Assembly: GCA_963556065.3 (NCBI GenBank)
Contig: CAUVYH020000010.1
Location: 62,001-126,000 of the forward strand
DNA: 64,000 nt
Direction: 5' to 3'
From: JBAXTE01 sp963556065
Lineage (GTDB): Bacteria; Bacteroidota; Bacteroidia; Bacteroidales; WCHB1-69
Positions 17,958-25,193 of the stretch are shown piece by piece (the stretch's first letter is position 1; every line of letters begins with the position of its first letter). Position numbers and translations under genes: made by a program. The notes beneath the pieces are model-generated. The model made no database searches, was not told the DNA's origin, and saw only the letters and a list, made by a program, of their open reading frames with translations.

Positions 17958-18602
17958 TTATCCTCTTAAACTATTTCTCACACTTTGAGATATAGCCACG
18001 GAATTTTTCAATTCAAGATATTGCTTAACCGCAGATTGTTCATCCGATGTAATAGAAACTCCTTTTTTAAGTTTTAAAATCGCATTAACCGCAATCAAAT
18101 TGACTTTCGACCTATTATAATTAATAACGACCTCCTTGGTAGTATCAATTATCCTATTGGCCAATGCAAGCTTCGCATTATAATCGTTCAGTTGCATTTG
18201 CACGTGATTTTGAGCCCACGTGTTGTTGTTGAAGAATTTACCCTTATCTTCCTTTGGTATTATATTATTAGCAATCAACTGGTTTTCGACATACGTTTTA
18301 GCGGTGCCCAAATCAACCAATCCTTTTAAAAATACAGCCTCCTGAGCGAGAGAATCAATTAAATCCTCTTTTTCCTTAGCCTTTAACCGGCTCCACGCCG
18401 ATTTTAATTTGAATATTTTTCCAAGAACAGAAGAAATAAGATCGGGCATGAAGGTAGCTACCTTTCCCAACTCTTTGCCGAATATCGATTCTGCAGCTCC
18501 ACCTACCAAATTATGTAATTTAGTGGCCGGTAGATTCTTTTGATAATCCGCTACAATTGCTTCTACATTCGCATTCACATTAACAGTAACATTATCCGCC
18601 AT
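17958..18602 (-). CDS. Hypothetical phage protein
   Basis: The start at 18602 (MADNVTVNVNANVEA) is chosen because it overlaps the upstream stop by one base (TAATG); a longer frame lacks support. The 214 residues are largely alpha-helical with no membrane segment or signal peptide. No domain is recognised. A structural or assembly role is inferred from position only. Confidence 0.65.
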   Translation of the reverse strand: MADNVTVNVNANVEAIVADYQKNLPATKLHNLVGGAAESIFGKELGKVATFMPDLISSVLGKIFKLKSAWSRLKAKEKEDLIDSLAQEAVFLKGLVDLGTAKTYVENQLIANNIIPKEDKGKFFNNNTWAQNHVQMQLNDYNAKLALANRIIDTTKEVVINYNRSKVNLIAVNAILKLKKGVSITSDEQSAVKQYLELKNSVAISQSVRNSLRG

Positions 18603-18919
18603 TATATCATCCCCTTTCTTTTTAGTATGAACAATACAATGGCAATCGTAATCAAAACACCTCCACCTATCAAATACCATTTATTTTTGGAAAAGAATGT
18701 TTCTTCATTTCCTGTTTTTGCTGCCGGTAATCCGGCGAGTGTACTTTTGGTAGAATACTTGACCGGCACAACACCAGTGAGATTAGAAGCCTTTTGCAAA
18801 TCAGCCGTTGTGATTTGCGCCTCCAAGCTTGCCAACGTTGATAGGTTCTTTTGCGTTGCAAGATCAACAGCTTTTAACTTATCCTGCACATCAGACGGGT
18901 ATTCTTTAGGGATATTCAT
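18602..18919 (-). CDS. C-tail-anchored membrane protein
   Basis: The 105 residues begin MNIPKEYPSD, continue through a helical region with A/L/T-rich heptads (20-45) and end in a membrane helix (about 80-98) followed by KRKGMI. The N-terminal MNIP is shared with two other proteins of this element. Confidence 0.7.
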   Translation of the reverse strand: MNIPKEYPSDVQDKLKAVDLATQKNLSTLASLEAQITTADLQKASNLTGVVPVKYSTKSTLAGLPAAKTGNEETFFSKNKWYLIGGGVLITIAIVLFILKRKGMI

Positions 18920-18925
18920 GCTACC

Positions 18926-19330
18926 TTACCTTTTTTTAAACGAGAAATACAAGACTATACCAATAATTACCACAGCAACGCCAATACCAACATATAATAA
19001 TACGTTATTATTTTTTGCAGTCGCCGTATCATTTTGACTAATACCCAACGACGCATTCCAACTTGATGCCGATTTCAACGAATCTTCGGTGGAAGTGTCC
19101 GTTAATTTTGAAAAATCACCGGGAAGGTTGTAATTAGCCGTAATGGTAGCCGGTGCCGTTGTTACGGTCTTATTATCGCCCTTCAAGCTGTTGTTTAAAT
19201 TAGTAAGCGCATTAATACCCGTCAACACGTTTGAAAATGCGGATGTGTTTCCACTTACGTCATTACTTGCAGTAGTAGCGGATGGCGATAAAAAAGATGT
19301 TAACAATTTAGTTGTATCCGTATCTTCCAT
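18926..19330 (-). CDS. C-tail-anchored membrane protein
   Basis: This 134-residue protein has a low-complexity Ser/Thr/Asn-rich body and a single C-terminal membrane helix (about 109-130) ending FKKR. Its start overlaps the stop of the basic protein gene by one base. The composition fits an exposed virion protein anchored in an internal membrane; no domain is recognised. Confidence 0.7.
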   Translation of the reverse strand: MEDTDTTKLLTSFLSPSATTASNDVSGNTSAFSNVLTGINALTNLNNSLKGDNKTVTTAPATITANYNLPGDFSKLTDTSTEDSLKSASSWNASLGISQNDTATAKNNNVLLYVGIGVAVVIIGIVLYFSFKKR

Positions 19331-19479
19331 TACTTACTCTTTTTTATTTTTTTAGCTGCCTGAGAAACGCAAGAGGTCCATTTTTTACCCGGACTTGCTT
19401 TTCTTATCTTTTTTGCCTCAGTCATGATTTTACGACCAGTAGCACCTATTTTTGAGGATTTTTTATTTTTTTTTGCCAT
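19330..19479 (-). CDS. Very basic 49-residue protein, DNA-condensing candidate
   Basis: About 20 of the 49 residues are Lys or Arg (start MAKKNKKSSKIGATGRK). A 'GKKWTSCVSQAAKKIKK' end resembles the short virion core proteins of other viruses, in which a Trp and a few Ala punctuate a basic helix. It probably neutralises packaged DNA. It overlaps both neighbours by one base (TAATG on each side), which argues for stoichiometric coupled translation. Confidence 0.7.
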   Translation of the reverse strand: MAKKNKKSSKIGATGRKIMTEAKKIRKASPGKKWTSCVSQAAKKIKKSK

Positions 19480-20045
19480 TACTTTGCCCTTTTGTTAAAA
19501 ATTAAAATTGAAACTCCAACAATTAATATCAATGCAATTCCTGCCAGTATGTAGCTCGTGTTTTTTCTCCGCTCAATTTCTATCGCCTCGTTTTTCGCTT
19601 CCTGAATAGATATCTGTTCTTCCGTCGATGTTCCCCCTGCTGCCTGTCCAGCTATTCCAAATGCCTGCCCCACCAATGTAAGCCAATCACCTGCCCCGTC
19701 AATCGAATTTATTTTAGTTTTAAACAAATCGATTCTTTTCTTCATCATTTCAATTCGATGTAGATTTTGAGGCTTTGACGTTAAAACCTTATTCATTACA
19801 GGTACAATTTCATCAACCGGAAGCCCCAACTTCACATATTCGTGAAACGCATAGCCATCCGCTTTATTCTCGTCGGTTGTCATAAGTTCCACATGCCCGG
19901 CCTCGTGCAAGAGAATGAACGTTCTTTCATTCGGCGTTAATTGTTTGAAGACGTTTCTGTTTACCAGTATGGTACCGCTAAAATTACTATATGCAGCCTT
20001 TCCATTCGCCAAATAACATTCTTCAATCCTCTTAACCCTATTCAT
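19479..20045 (-). CDS. Membrane-anchored HExxH zinc metalloprotease
   Basis: I choose the ATG at 20045 (MNRVKRIEECYL), downstream of the terminator; the frame could start 30 bases earlier but that start lies at the hairpin. The 188-residue product has HEAGH (about 47-51) followed by ENKADGYA, which resembles the third zinc ligand region of M78/IrrE-like gluzincins. A C-terminal membrane helix (about 163-182) ends in NKRAK. A metalloprotease next to a capsid gene may process virion proteins or act in entry. Confidence 0.75.
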   Translation of the reverse strand: MNRVKRIEECYLANGKAAYSNFSGTILVNRNVFKQLTPNERTFILLHEAGHVELMTTDENKADGYAFHEYVKLGLPVDEIVPVMNKVLTSKPQNLHRIEMMKKRIDLFKTKINSIDGAGDWLTLVGQAFGIAGQAAGGTSTEEQISIQEAKNEAIEIERRKNTSYILAGIALILIVGVSILIFNKRAK

Positions 20046-20058
20046 TAATATTCTTTTT

Positions 20059-20090
20059 AAAAAAATGCCCGCCAATCACTGTTGACGGGC
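20059..20090 (-). terminator. Terminator directly behind the capsid candidate
   Basis: On the minus strand a 9-bp GC-rich stem (GCCCGTCAA / TTGGCGGGC, one G-T pair, loop CAGTGA) is followed by A then T7. It would trim the transcript after the capsid gene and let only part of transcription continue into the minor genes. Confidence 0.8.
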
Positions 20091-20125
20091 AAAGAAAACA
20101 CAACACACAAACCAAACAAAAAGTA

Positions 20126-21052
20126 CTATTTAAGCATATTTTTAGCAGTTCCCAAATTGGCTACTTTCTGTACAAACTCAGGGTTACCGACTTGCAGTAC
20201 CGCCGTTTCATTTGCCTTAGCAGCCGAATGATCGACATATTTTGAAGTATCCAAAGACGCACCAAAGAAATAGGTAATATCAAGGGAAGAATTAGCCTTT
20301 ACCTTTATGTTCATATTTACGATATCGCCAATGGTCATGCCTACCGGAATATCAATCAAATTGTCTTGAAAATCCTTGTTCGTAGTGAACTGGGTTAATG
20401 GAATTGTACGGCTTTCCTTTGTTGAGAAAGGATTAACCTCAGTTAATTGTATTGCCTGTTGGAATTGCGCCGAATTGGTCGAGCGCAGCTTCATCAAATT
20501 CAACCATGTCGGGTGTAAATTCAGGTAGGTCATAAGGTCTGCAATTTGCGAAGGGGCACCGGAGCAACTTATCGTTTTTCCATTTGCATCTGTAAACACT
20601 ATGCCGTCGGCTACGGAAATATCCGATTCGGACGTTACAGTTTTTCGCAATTTAAGCAGATTTAAAACAGCCTGTGCAAGCATGTCAAATTGTAATGCGG
20701 TGAAAGATATCTTTGTTTCGCTGGTTGTACAGCTGATATCTTCCGTCTTGCTTGCCGTTTCCGTTGCCAAAGCATAATCGGTAATAGAAGAGTTGCGCGT
20801 TTTGTACCCCTTGAACAAATAAACAATCGTATCCGCATCGGTATTATTATTAATAGTTAGCGTGAATGATTTGATTTGGCCGGCAAACCAGTTTCCGTTT
20901 CCATCAAATGATAATAGAGGATCATTTTGGCCGGTATAGTCGCCATCGAAGCCCAAATACATAGCCTTATTCATAAGATCGGCCGAAGTCATTCCATCAG
21001 CCCCAAACAGTAGCCCAAACATGGCCGCAAAGAAAAATAAAAATTTTTTCAT
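20126..21052 (-). CDS. Major capsid protein candidate (double jelly-roll suspected)
   Basis: The 308-residue protein is the largest in the structural operon. It is beta-rich with two similar halves: about 50-150 ('KSFTLTINNNTDADTIVYLF') and about 190-290 ('DNLIDIPVGMTIGDIVNMNI', 'LDITYFFGASL'). Size, strand pattern, the terminator behind it and the one-helix protein gene before it fit a capsid gene of tailless phages. The N-terminus (MKKFLFFFAAMFGLLFGADG) looks like a signal peptide, which is unusual for a capsid protein; an internal ATG (MTSADLMNK) would remove it. The call is inference; a secreted virion protein is the alternative. Confidence 0.5.
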   Translation of the reverse strand: MKKFLFFFAAMFGLLFGADGMTSADLMNKAMYLGFDGDYTGQNDPLLSFDGNGNWFAGQIKSFTLTINNNTDADTIVYLFKGYKTRNSSITDYALATETASKTEDISCTTSETKISFTALQFDMLAQAVLNLLKLRKTVTSESDISVADGIVFTDANGKTISCSGAPSQIADLMTYLNLHPTWLNLMKLRSTNSAQFQQAIQLTEVNPFSTKESRTIPLTQFTTNKDFQDNLIDIPVGMTIGDIVNMNIKVKANSSLDITYFFGASLDTSKYVDHSAAKANETAVLQVGNPEFVQKVANLGTAKNMLK

Positions 21053-21053
21053 G

Positions 21054-21248
21054 TTATTCCGCCCCCTTTTTTATGTTCAACACAGGTTTCATGCTCAGCG
21101 TAGTTTTAACGGCACTACTTCCCTCACCGGTTGCAGTTGTAACCTCATACTTCATGAGTTTTGAAGCAACAATAACGGCGACAACCACAATAGCACCGAT
21201 TATTGCATAAGTTTTCCAATTCATTGATTTTCCTCCGGGAATATTCAT
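21054..21248 (-). CDS. Small single-span membrane protein, first gene of the capsid operon
   Basis: The 64 residues start MNIPGGKSMNWKTYAII, have one membrane helix (about 12-29) and a polar C-terminal half. The stop is one base from the capsid candidate's ATG. The start codon sits in GGAATAT-GA-ATATTCC, a small palindrome. Confidence 0.65.
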   Translation of the reverse strand: MNIPGGKSMNWKTYAIIGAIVVVAVIVASKLMKYEVTTATGEGSSAVKTTLSMKPVLNIKKGAE

Positions 21249-21329
21249 ATTCCTTTAATTTTTTGATTTTGAATTAATTTTAAGGTGTAAAATTACAATG
21301 CACTATAATGGCGTTTTCCCGTTTTGGGC

Positions 21330-21379
21330 AATAATAGACAATAATGGACAATAATAGACAACAATGGACAATTATTGTC
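21330..21379. promoter_or_regulatory. 10-bp tandem repeats upstream of the capsid operon
   Basis: Four head-to-tail decamers (AATAATAGAC, AATAATGGAC, AATAATAGAC, AACAATGGAC) are followed by AATTATTGTC, an inverted copy. The 10-bp period puts every copy on the same DNA face. The array lies about 80 bp upstream of the leftward capsid operon and touches the end of a small HTH gene, so it is a likely cooperative binding site for a phage regulator. Confidence 0.6.
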
Positions 21380-21560
21380 ATTTTTCGTTAAATTCTCCCA
21401 ATATCTTTTTAAATTTTTCTACCTGAGCCGGCGAATAAATTGTACCAAAAGGTTTACCGATTTCTTTTTCATGCCTTTTTATCACCTTATTCAAGGTCTT
21501 TCGAGTAATGCCATATTTTTGAGCTATTTCCCCCTTATTAAGGAACCCAGTTTTCGCCAT
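21378..21560 (-). CDS. Small helix-turn-helix protein
   Basis: The 60-residue protein has a clear HTH: 'KGEIAQKYGITRKTLNKVIKRH' (about 9-30), like MerR/excisionase-type winged helices, then 'YSPAQVEKFKKIL'. It ends at the 10-bp repeat array and may bind it to control late genes. It overlaps the upstream gene by 37 bases. Confidence 0.7.
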   Translation of the reverse strand: MAKTGFLNKGEIAQKYGITRKTLNKVIKRHEKEIGKPFGTIYSPAQVEKFKKILGEFNEK

Positions 21561-21895
21561 ATCGTTTTTTTTGAATTGTAATTGTATCTCATGCTTCCAA
21601 AAGCCAACCGGTGATATAGATTTTTATCGGTAATTTTTGATAGAAAGATATTAAATTCGTCTTTGCCAAATTTTGAAACAAACCAATGAATTGTTGCCTC
21701 GTCTATTTTTGTCAAATCAGGAGTGTTAAGACGAATTGCATTGCGCCCCCATCGAACGCAAAAAATAATTTCATGAAGTGTAAGTTTTTTTTTCCAAGCG
21801 TTATTAAACTCAATGTATCGCTGTTTTAAATGAACGCGAAAATGTGGAATTGAATTGTTTTCAAGAATTTTATAACCGCCAATTTTTTCTATCAT
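21524..21895 (-). CDS. Hypothetical phage protein
   Basis: The 123-residue basic protein is rich in aromatic residues ('KQRYIEFNNAWKKKLTLHE', 'MRYNYNSKKTIWRKL'). No domain is recognised. One base separates it from the ATPase gene, so it may work with packaging. Confidence 0.6.
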   Translation of the reverse strand: MIEKIGGYKILENNSIPHFRVHLKQRYIEFNNAWKKKLTLHEIIFCVRWGRNAIRLNTPDLTKIDEATIHWFVSKFGKDEFNIFLSKITDKNLYHRLAFGSMRYNYNSKKTIWRKLGSLIRGK

Positions 21896-21896
21896 T

Positions 21897-22460
21897 TCAA
21901 TTGATTTTAATCGTTTTGTTTATGTATGGATTATCGGATTTCATTATAGAATTATATGCCTTCAAAACGTCATCGTAATAGGCCCCTATAACTTCTTTTC
22001 GCGTTTCGGGGGTGTCGGTTTTGAACATGGTTATGGTATCCGCATACCGGAATAATTCGGGTGGTGTACTCATGAATCCGTGGAATGTCATCAGCATATC
22101 CACATTTTTTTGTTTTGTATCGATAATCATCCTCCGAATTTCTTTTGGTATTGTTTTGGGGATGAAAGAAGTCGCATCTTCAAGCAACAAAAGTCCGTTG
22201 TTAAAATGCTCTTCAATTGCCTGCAACAATTCATCCGTATTACTTCCGTACATTTTATATGTTGCCGGCCGTTTCCATCGTTGGAGCAAATCAATACTTA
22301 TCGCCGGAACCGGCAAATATGACGGCTGATTAATCAACGACACGATTAGAATTTTTTTTGAAGGATGCACACGATTATACCGGTCAATCAATTGACTTAA
22401 ATAAGTACTTTTGCCTGTTCCACGCTTTCCCTCAATCAATCCAACGTTATTTATTCTCAT
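21897..22460 (-). CDS. P-loop ATPase, DNA-packaging candidate
   Basis: The 187-residue protein has Walker A GKRGTGKST (about 10-18), Walker B 'LLLLED' (about 92-97) and a following 'LMTFHGF' segment in the place of the sensor of FtsK/HerA and Zot-type ATPases. No membrane helix is present. Inovirus Zot/pI proteins of similar core carry one, so a genome-packaging ATPase of the tailless-phage type is the better reading. It lies at the head of the morphogenesis block with a membrane protein upstream. Confidence 0.75.
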   Translation of the reverse strand: MRINNVGLIEGKRGTGKSTYLSQLIDRYNRVHPSKKILIVSLINQPSYLPVPAISIDLLQRWKRPATYKMYGSNTDELLQAIEEHFNNGLLLLEDATSFIPKTIPKEIRRMIIDTKQKNVDMLMTFHGFMSTPPELFRYADTITMFKTDTPETRKEVIGAYYDDVLKAYNSIMKSDNPYINKTIKIN

Positions 22461-22463
22461 AAT

Positions 22464-23009
22464 CTAAAAAATCAATGGTAATGTTTTTGGCAAATAGACG
22501 GTTGCAACGGCTATAACCAACGAAAATTCGGGGCTCATTGTTTTCTGATGTTTAAAAAGGACATCGGCCAACGGTTTGGCAATTAGTTCCTTTTCGTCAT
22601 CCTCTATTGGCAAATCATCAACGTAATCAAGATAATCGTGATATTTATCAATTAAATCCTGTTCGTTTTCATCAACCGGTTGAATATTGTTCCTATATTT
22701 ACGCGCCAACATTTTTGCCTCGTTAAACTTCTGTTTTGTGGCAAACAATCTTTTTTTATAAACAGACGGTAACACTAGAGAAACAGTACCATCCATCAAA
22801 TCGACCATTCCGTTTGCACTCTTTCTACATTGCGCTAATGTTAATGTGCTCGGTTCTTCAGGCACCGGCTCAACTTTTTCCGGTTTAATTTCCGGTTCAA
22901 AATCGTTCAAATTTGGCTCCGGTGCATTGGCCTCTATAATTGTTTTATCCTCGGTTGGCTGTACTAACAGTTCCAACAAACCATCGTTGTCGTTTTGCGG
23001 TATATTCAT
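22464..23009 (-). CDS. Acidic protein with C-terminal membrane segment
   Basis: The 181 residues start MNIPQNDNDG, followed by an acidic, Pro/Glu-rich disordered region (15-55), a helical middle and a hydrophobic C-terminus ('SLVIAVATVYLPKTLPLIF'). Three bases separate it from the ATPase. It may recruit the ATPase to a membrane; that is speculation. Confidence 0.6.
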   Translation of the reverse strand: MNIPQNDNDGLLELLVQPTEDKTIIEANAPEPNLNDFEPEIKPEKVEPVPEEPSTLTLAQCRKSANGMVDLMDGTVSLVLPSVYKKRLFATKQKFNEAKMLARKYRNNIQPVDENEQDLIDKYHDYLDYVDDLPIEDDEKELIAKPLADVLFKHQKTMSPEFSLVIAVATVYLPKTLPLIF

Positions 23010-23248
23010 TTAGCAAACCCCTCAATTTTTTCTAAAAATTCCTTACTGAACACCTCTTTACAATCATCGCTATCTTTTATTTTTTTTATCACCTTTGGAA
23101 AAAGAGCAAAAACCGATAGTTTATTTATTTCATCCCCACTTTTTAAAGTGGATAATACCGGCTTGAAGATATCGATAACTTTTAAAATTTTCCTAAAAGC
23201 CTCTTTTTCAGGAGTAATTATTTCCGTCGGTTTACTCGATAATTCCAT
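23006..23248 (-). CDS. Small hypothetical protein
   Basis: I use the internal start MELSSKPTEI (80 residues); a start 24 bases earlier is possible. It is helical and charged, with no domain recognised. It overlaps its upstream neighbour by 17 bases and its downstream neighbour by 4. Confidence 0.55.
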   Translation of the reverse strand: MELSSKPTEIITPEKEAFRKILKVIDIFKPVLSTLKSGDEINKLSVFALFPKVIKKIKDSDDCKEVFSKEFLEKIEGFAK

Positions 23249-23771
23249 TGTAGTTATGTTCAATGGTTTCAATATACTTCATATCATCCGTGTTCAGTTT
23301 CAAATATCCATTTTTCTGAAAAACATTAACAATAGAAACAATCATTTTTTCAAACGTAGTTTCAGGATTTTGTTGCTTGTATAACTGCAATATACACCAC
23401 AGCTTGAAATTGGTTTCGTCGGAAAACATTTTGTTTTCGTCGCCGGTTTTGGTTTTTAACTGTTCGTTTTCGAGTTGCAATTGTTGAGCAATACGTGCGT
23501 TTTCGTTTGAAATCTCCGCTAATTCATGAATAGCGTGGTCTTTTTCGGTAATTTCGTTTTTATGCTCGTCAACTTGTGCTTCAAGGGAACAAATTCTCTC
23601 AACGTATTCGGAGTTATCAGACATTTCCACAGGTTTCAAATTTTCGCAAACAATTTGATTGAGGAAATTGGTAATCGAAATGTCTTTGTTTTCGCATTTT
23701 TCAAACAAAGCGGAAAGAGTTTCCGCCATTTCCGGTGATGGTCTAAAACTGATTTGTTTATTAAAATCCAT
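23232..23771 (-). CDS. Ribbon-helix-helix-like protein with coiled coil
   Basis: The start MDFNKQISFRPSPEMAETLS at 23771 opens a ribbon-helix-helix-like segment ('ITNFLNQIVCENL'), then a coiled coil (about 55-110, 'LEAQVDEHKNEITEKDHAIHEL') and a C-terminal helical domain. A DNA-binding regulator or partitioning factor is plausible. It is the first gene after a terminator and promoter, so it heads the morphogenesis operon. Confidence 0.6.
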   Translation of the reverse strand: MDFNKQISFRPSPEMAETLSALFEKCENKDISITNFLNQIVCENLKPVEMSDNSEYVERICSLEAQVDEHKNEITEKDHAIHELAEISNENARIAQQLQLENEQLKTKTGDENKMFSDETNFKLWCILQLYKQQNPETTFEKMIVSIVNVFQKNGYLKLNTDDMKYIETIEHNYNGIIE

Positions 23772-23795
23772 TGTTTTAATTTTTGATTTTTTTTG

Positions 23796-23803
23796 CAAAT
23801 ATA
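23796..23803 (-). promoter_or_regulatory. -7 promoter element of the packaging operon
   Basis: On the minus strand TATATTTG matches TAnnTTTG, 24 bp before the start codon at 23771. Confidence 0.45.
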
Positions 23804-23897
23804 CATACAAAACCATTAAATTATTACTTTATATAAATATAATTAAGGTAATGTAAATAAACAAAATATAAAACAATAGGATACCGTTTTAAACCAA

Positions 23898-23919
23898 TAA
23901 AAAAGCCGGAAAACCGGCC
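23898..23919 (-). terminator. Terminator after the cassette-like genes
   Basis: GCCGG-TTTT-CCGGC followed by T6 on the minus strand closes the replication/cassette transcript. Confidence 0.75.
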
Positions 23920-23931
23920 AATACACAAAAA

Positions 23932-23990
23932 CCGCTAACAGTTGCTAAACCGCATTTAAAAACGTCGGTTTAGCTTTGTGTTAGTAGCCA
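23932..23990 (-). repeat. attC-like palindrome 5
   Basis: Outer arms CTAACA/TGTTAG and inner arms GCTAAACCG/CGGTTTAGC (9 bp) are separated by short spacers, the nested-arm layout of integron attC sites. It directly follows the stop of the 23991 gene. Confidence 0.55.
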
Positions 23991-24395
23991 TTAAGCTACC
24001 AGCAACTTACAGGCTTCTGTAATATTTAGAAATACATTTGCTGGTAATTCACCATTTGCTTGTTTAAAATCATCTAAAGCCTCCTTCATTGCGTCAGCAG
24101 TAAAACTTGAAACCATTATATAAATTCGGCTTGGTTTTTCAATCGCTTCATCTAGGATATATCTGCAAAAATGTCGCATCATTGAGCTTCCTATAGAAGC
24201 TCCACCCCAATCAAATAGCAATATATCATAACTTTTATTCCCGTTAAATGGTGATTCATCTGTTGTTTTAATTTCATCAATCTGAATACCATTTGTGTAA
24301 AAATCTCTTTGAAATCTTCTTACTTCTTCCTGTGTTTCTTCTTCATTTGTCATATAATCGTGAAAATAAAGAACTAAATCATTAAGTTTTTTCAT
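23991..24395 (-). CDS. Cassette-type hypothetical protein
   Basis: The 134-residue protein has an alpha/beta look with 'YDILLFDWGGASIGSSMMRHF' and 'RIYIMVSSFTADAMKEALDDF' segments, similar to a receiver-like or small Rossmann fold. No named domain is recognised. The gene is flanked by an 18-bp inverted repeat (23977-23994 and 24407-24424, one mismatch), part of the attC-like sites on both sides. It is intact and probably host-directed rather than a phage core gene. Confidence 0.65.
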   Translation of the reverse strand: MKKLNDLVLYFHDYMTNEEETQEEVRRFQRDFYTNGIQIDEIKTTDESPFNGNKSYDILLFDWGGASIGSSMMRHFCRYILDEAIEKPSRIYIMVSSFTADAMKEALDDFKQANGELPANVFLNITEACKLLVA

Positions 24396-24410
24396 CGTTT
24401 AAAAAATTAA

Positions 24411-24545
24411 CGGCTACTAACACATGCTATAAAAAATAGCGGTTTCGTGCGTTCATCGTGTTTATTACTATTAATTTATTTTTATCTCGTTTGATAAGTT
24501 ACTGCCATTAAATCCGCTACTTTTCATAGCATCAACGTTACCTGC
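24411..24545 (-). repeat. attC-like palindrome 4 (long form)
   Basis: Two arms of about 25 bp (ATGCTATnAAAAnTAGCGG type, differing at few positions) enclose a 70-bp variable centre. Ends are TAACG just at the stop codon and G-TTAG before the next gene. Length and layout resemble long attC sites such as VCR. Confidence 0.6.
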
Positions 24546-24822
24546 CATTTAAACGACCATTCAGAATAATAAAAACGGTATCGTACAGTTTCCACTTGGG
24601 GTTTAAATTTCCTGTGTACATTGGAATAACCGATTTCATTCTATCAGCCGTGTATCTGGCTACTTTCAAAATTGTATCGTAATCCGTTCTTTCTGGCATT
24701 ACTATGCGAACCTGCTCCTCAATTCCGTTAGCTACTTCAACAGCTTCAAGAAAAACGGCAGGTAACACATTATTGCCGACAATTGCGGCTTCATCGGTTG
24801 GTTGAACATTTGTACTACTCAT
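24538..24822 (-). CDS. Cassette-type hypothetical protein
   Basis: The 94-residue protein has no signal peptide or membrane segment and no domain I recognise. Its stop codon is embedded in the TAACG start of the following palindrome, as in integron cassettes. Confidence 0.6.
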   Translation of the reverse strand: MSSTNVQPTDEAAIVGNNVLPAVFLEAVEVANGIEEQVRIVMPERTDYDTILKVARYTADRMKSVIPMYTGNLNPKWKLYDTVFIILNGRLNGR

Positions 24823-24849
24823 AAACTTTTATTTTTAAATTAAACATTT

Positions 24850-24893
24850 GTGCTTTCTAATCCGCAACTGCGGCAATAATCGTAACGTTATGC
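24850..24893 (-). repeat. attC-like palindrome 3 (short form)
   Basis: Minus strand: TAACG, spacer, CCGCA-GT-TGCGG hairpin, then GATTAGAAAGCAC. The last part nearly equals that of palindrome 1 (GATTAAAAAGCAC), showing a repeat family. Confidence 0.55.
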
Positions 24894-25121
24894 TCAATTC
24901 TTTTTTCTTTTCCGCTTCCAAGCATTTATCTTATCTTGAACCCACGCAATAATAAATAGTATTGCGACTACAACTATTATCAGTCCTAAAATACTTAGTC
25001 CAATTATATCTTTCATATTCCAGACAACTATCTGTCCCGAACAAGAAGAAAAAAGAACTAAGCATAACAGCACATAAGCAAAAGCAAAGGTGCGTTGGTA
25101 AATTGATGGTTTTGTTTTCAT
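24894..25121 (-). CDS. Cassette-type small lipoprotein-like membrane protein
   Basis: The 75 residues have a signal sequence ending in a lipobox-like LFSSCSG (Cys about 27), then a membrane helix (about 38-63) and a strongly basic tail (KRKRKKN). Function unknown. It is one unit of the cassette-like row. Confidence 0.6.
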   Translation of the reverse strand: MKTKPSIYQRTFAFAYVLLCLVLFSSCSGQIVVWNMKDIIGLSILGLIIVVVAILFIIAWVQDKINAWKRKRKKN

Positions 25122-25155
25122 ATTGTATTCTGTTTTAAAATTAATTTTTTCGTTT

Positions 25156-25193
25156 CTAAATCTTTGCCTTCGCTTATCTGCAAAACGTTAGCC
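25156..25193 (-). repeat. attC-like palindrome 2 (short form)
   Basis: Minus strand: CTAACG, TTTGC, 12-nt loop, GCAAA, GATTTAG. Outer CTAA/TTAG and inner TTTGC/GCAAA arms pair, and the gene's stop codon lies in the first box. Confidence 0.5.

Noticed and set aside
15253..20045. Tailed-phage lysis and tail genes
   Set aside because: No tape-measure, sheath, baseplate or portal-type proteins; all structural candidates are short and many are membrane proteins.
21330..21379. CRISPR array
   Set aside because: Decamer repeats have no spacers and there are no cas genes anywhere in the window.
21897..22460. Zot/pI of a filamentous phage
   Set aside because: The Walker motifs fit the wider superfamily, but Zot/pI has a transmembrane helix and periplasmic part; this 187-residue protein has none, and no secretin or typical pVIII gene is present.
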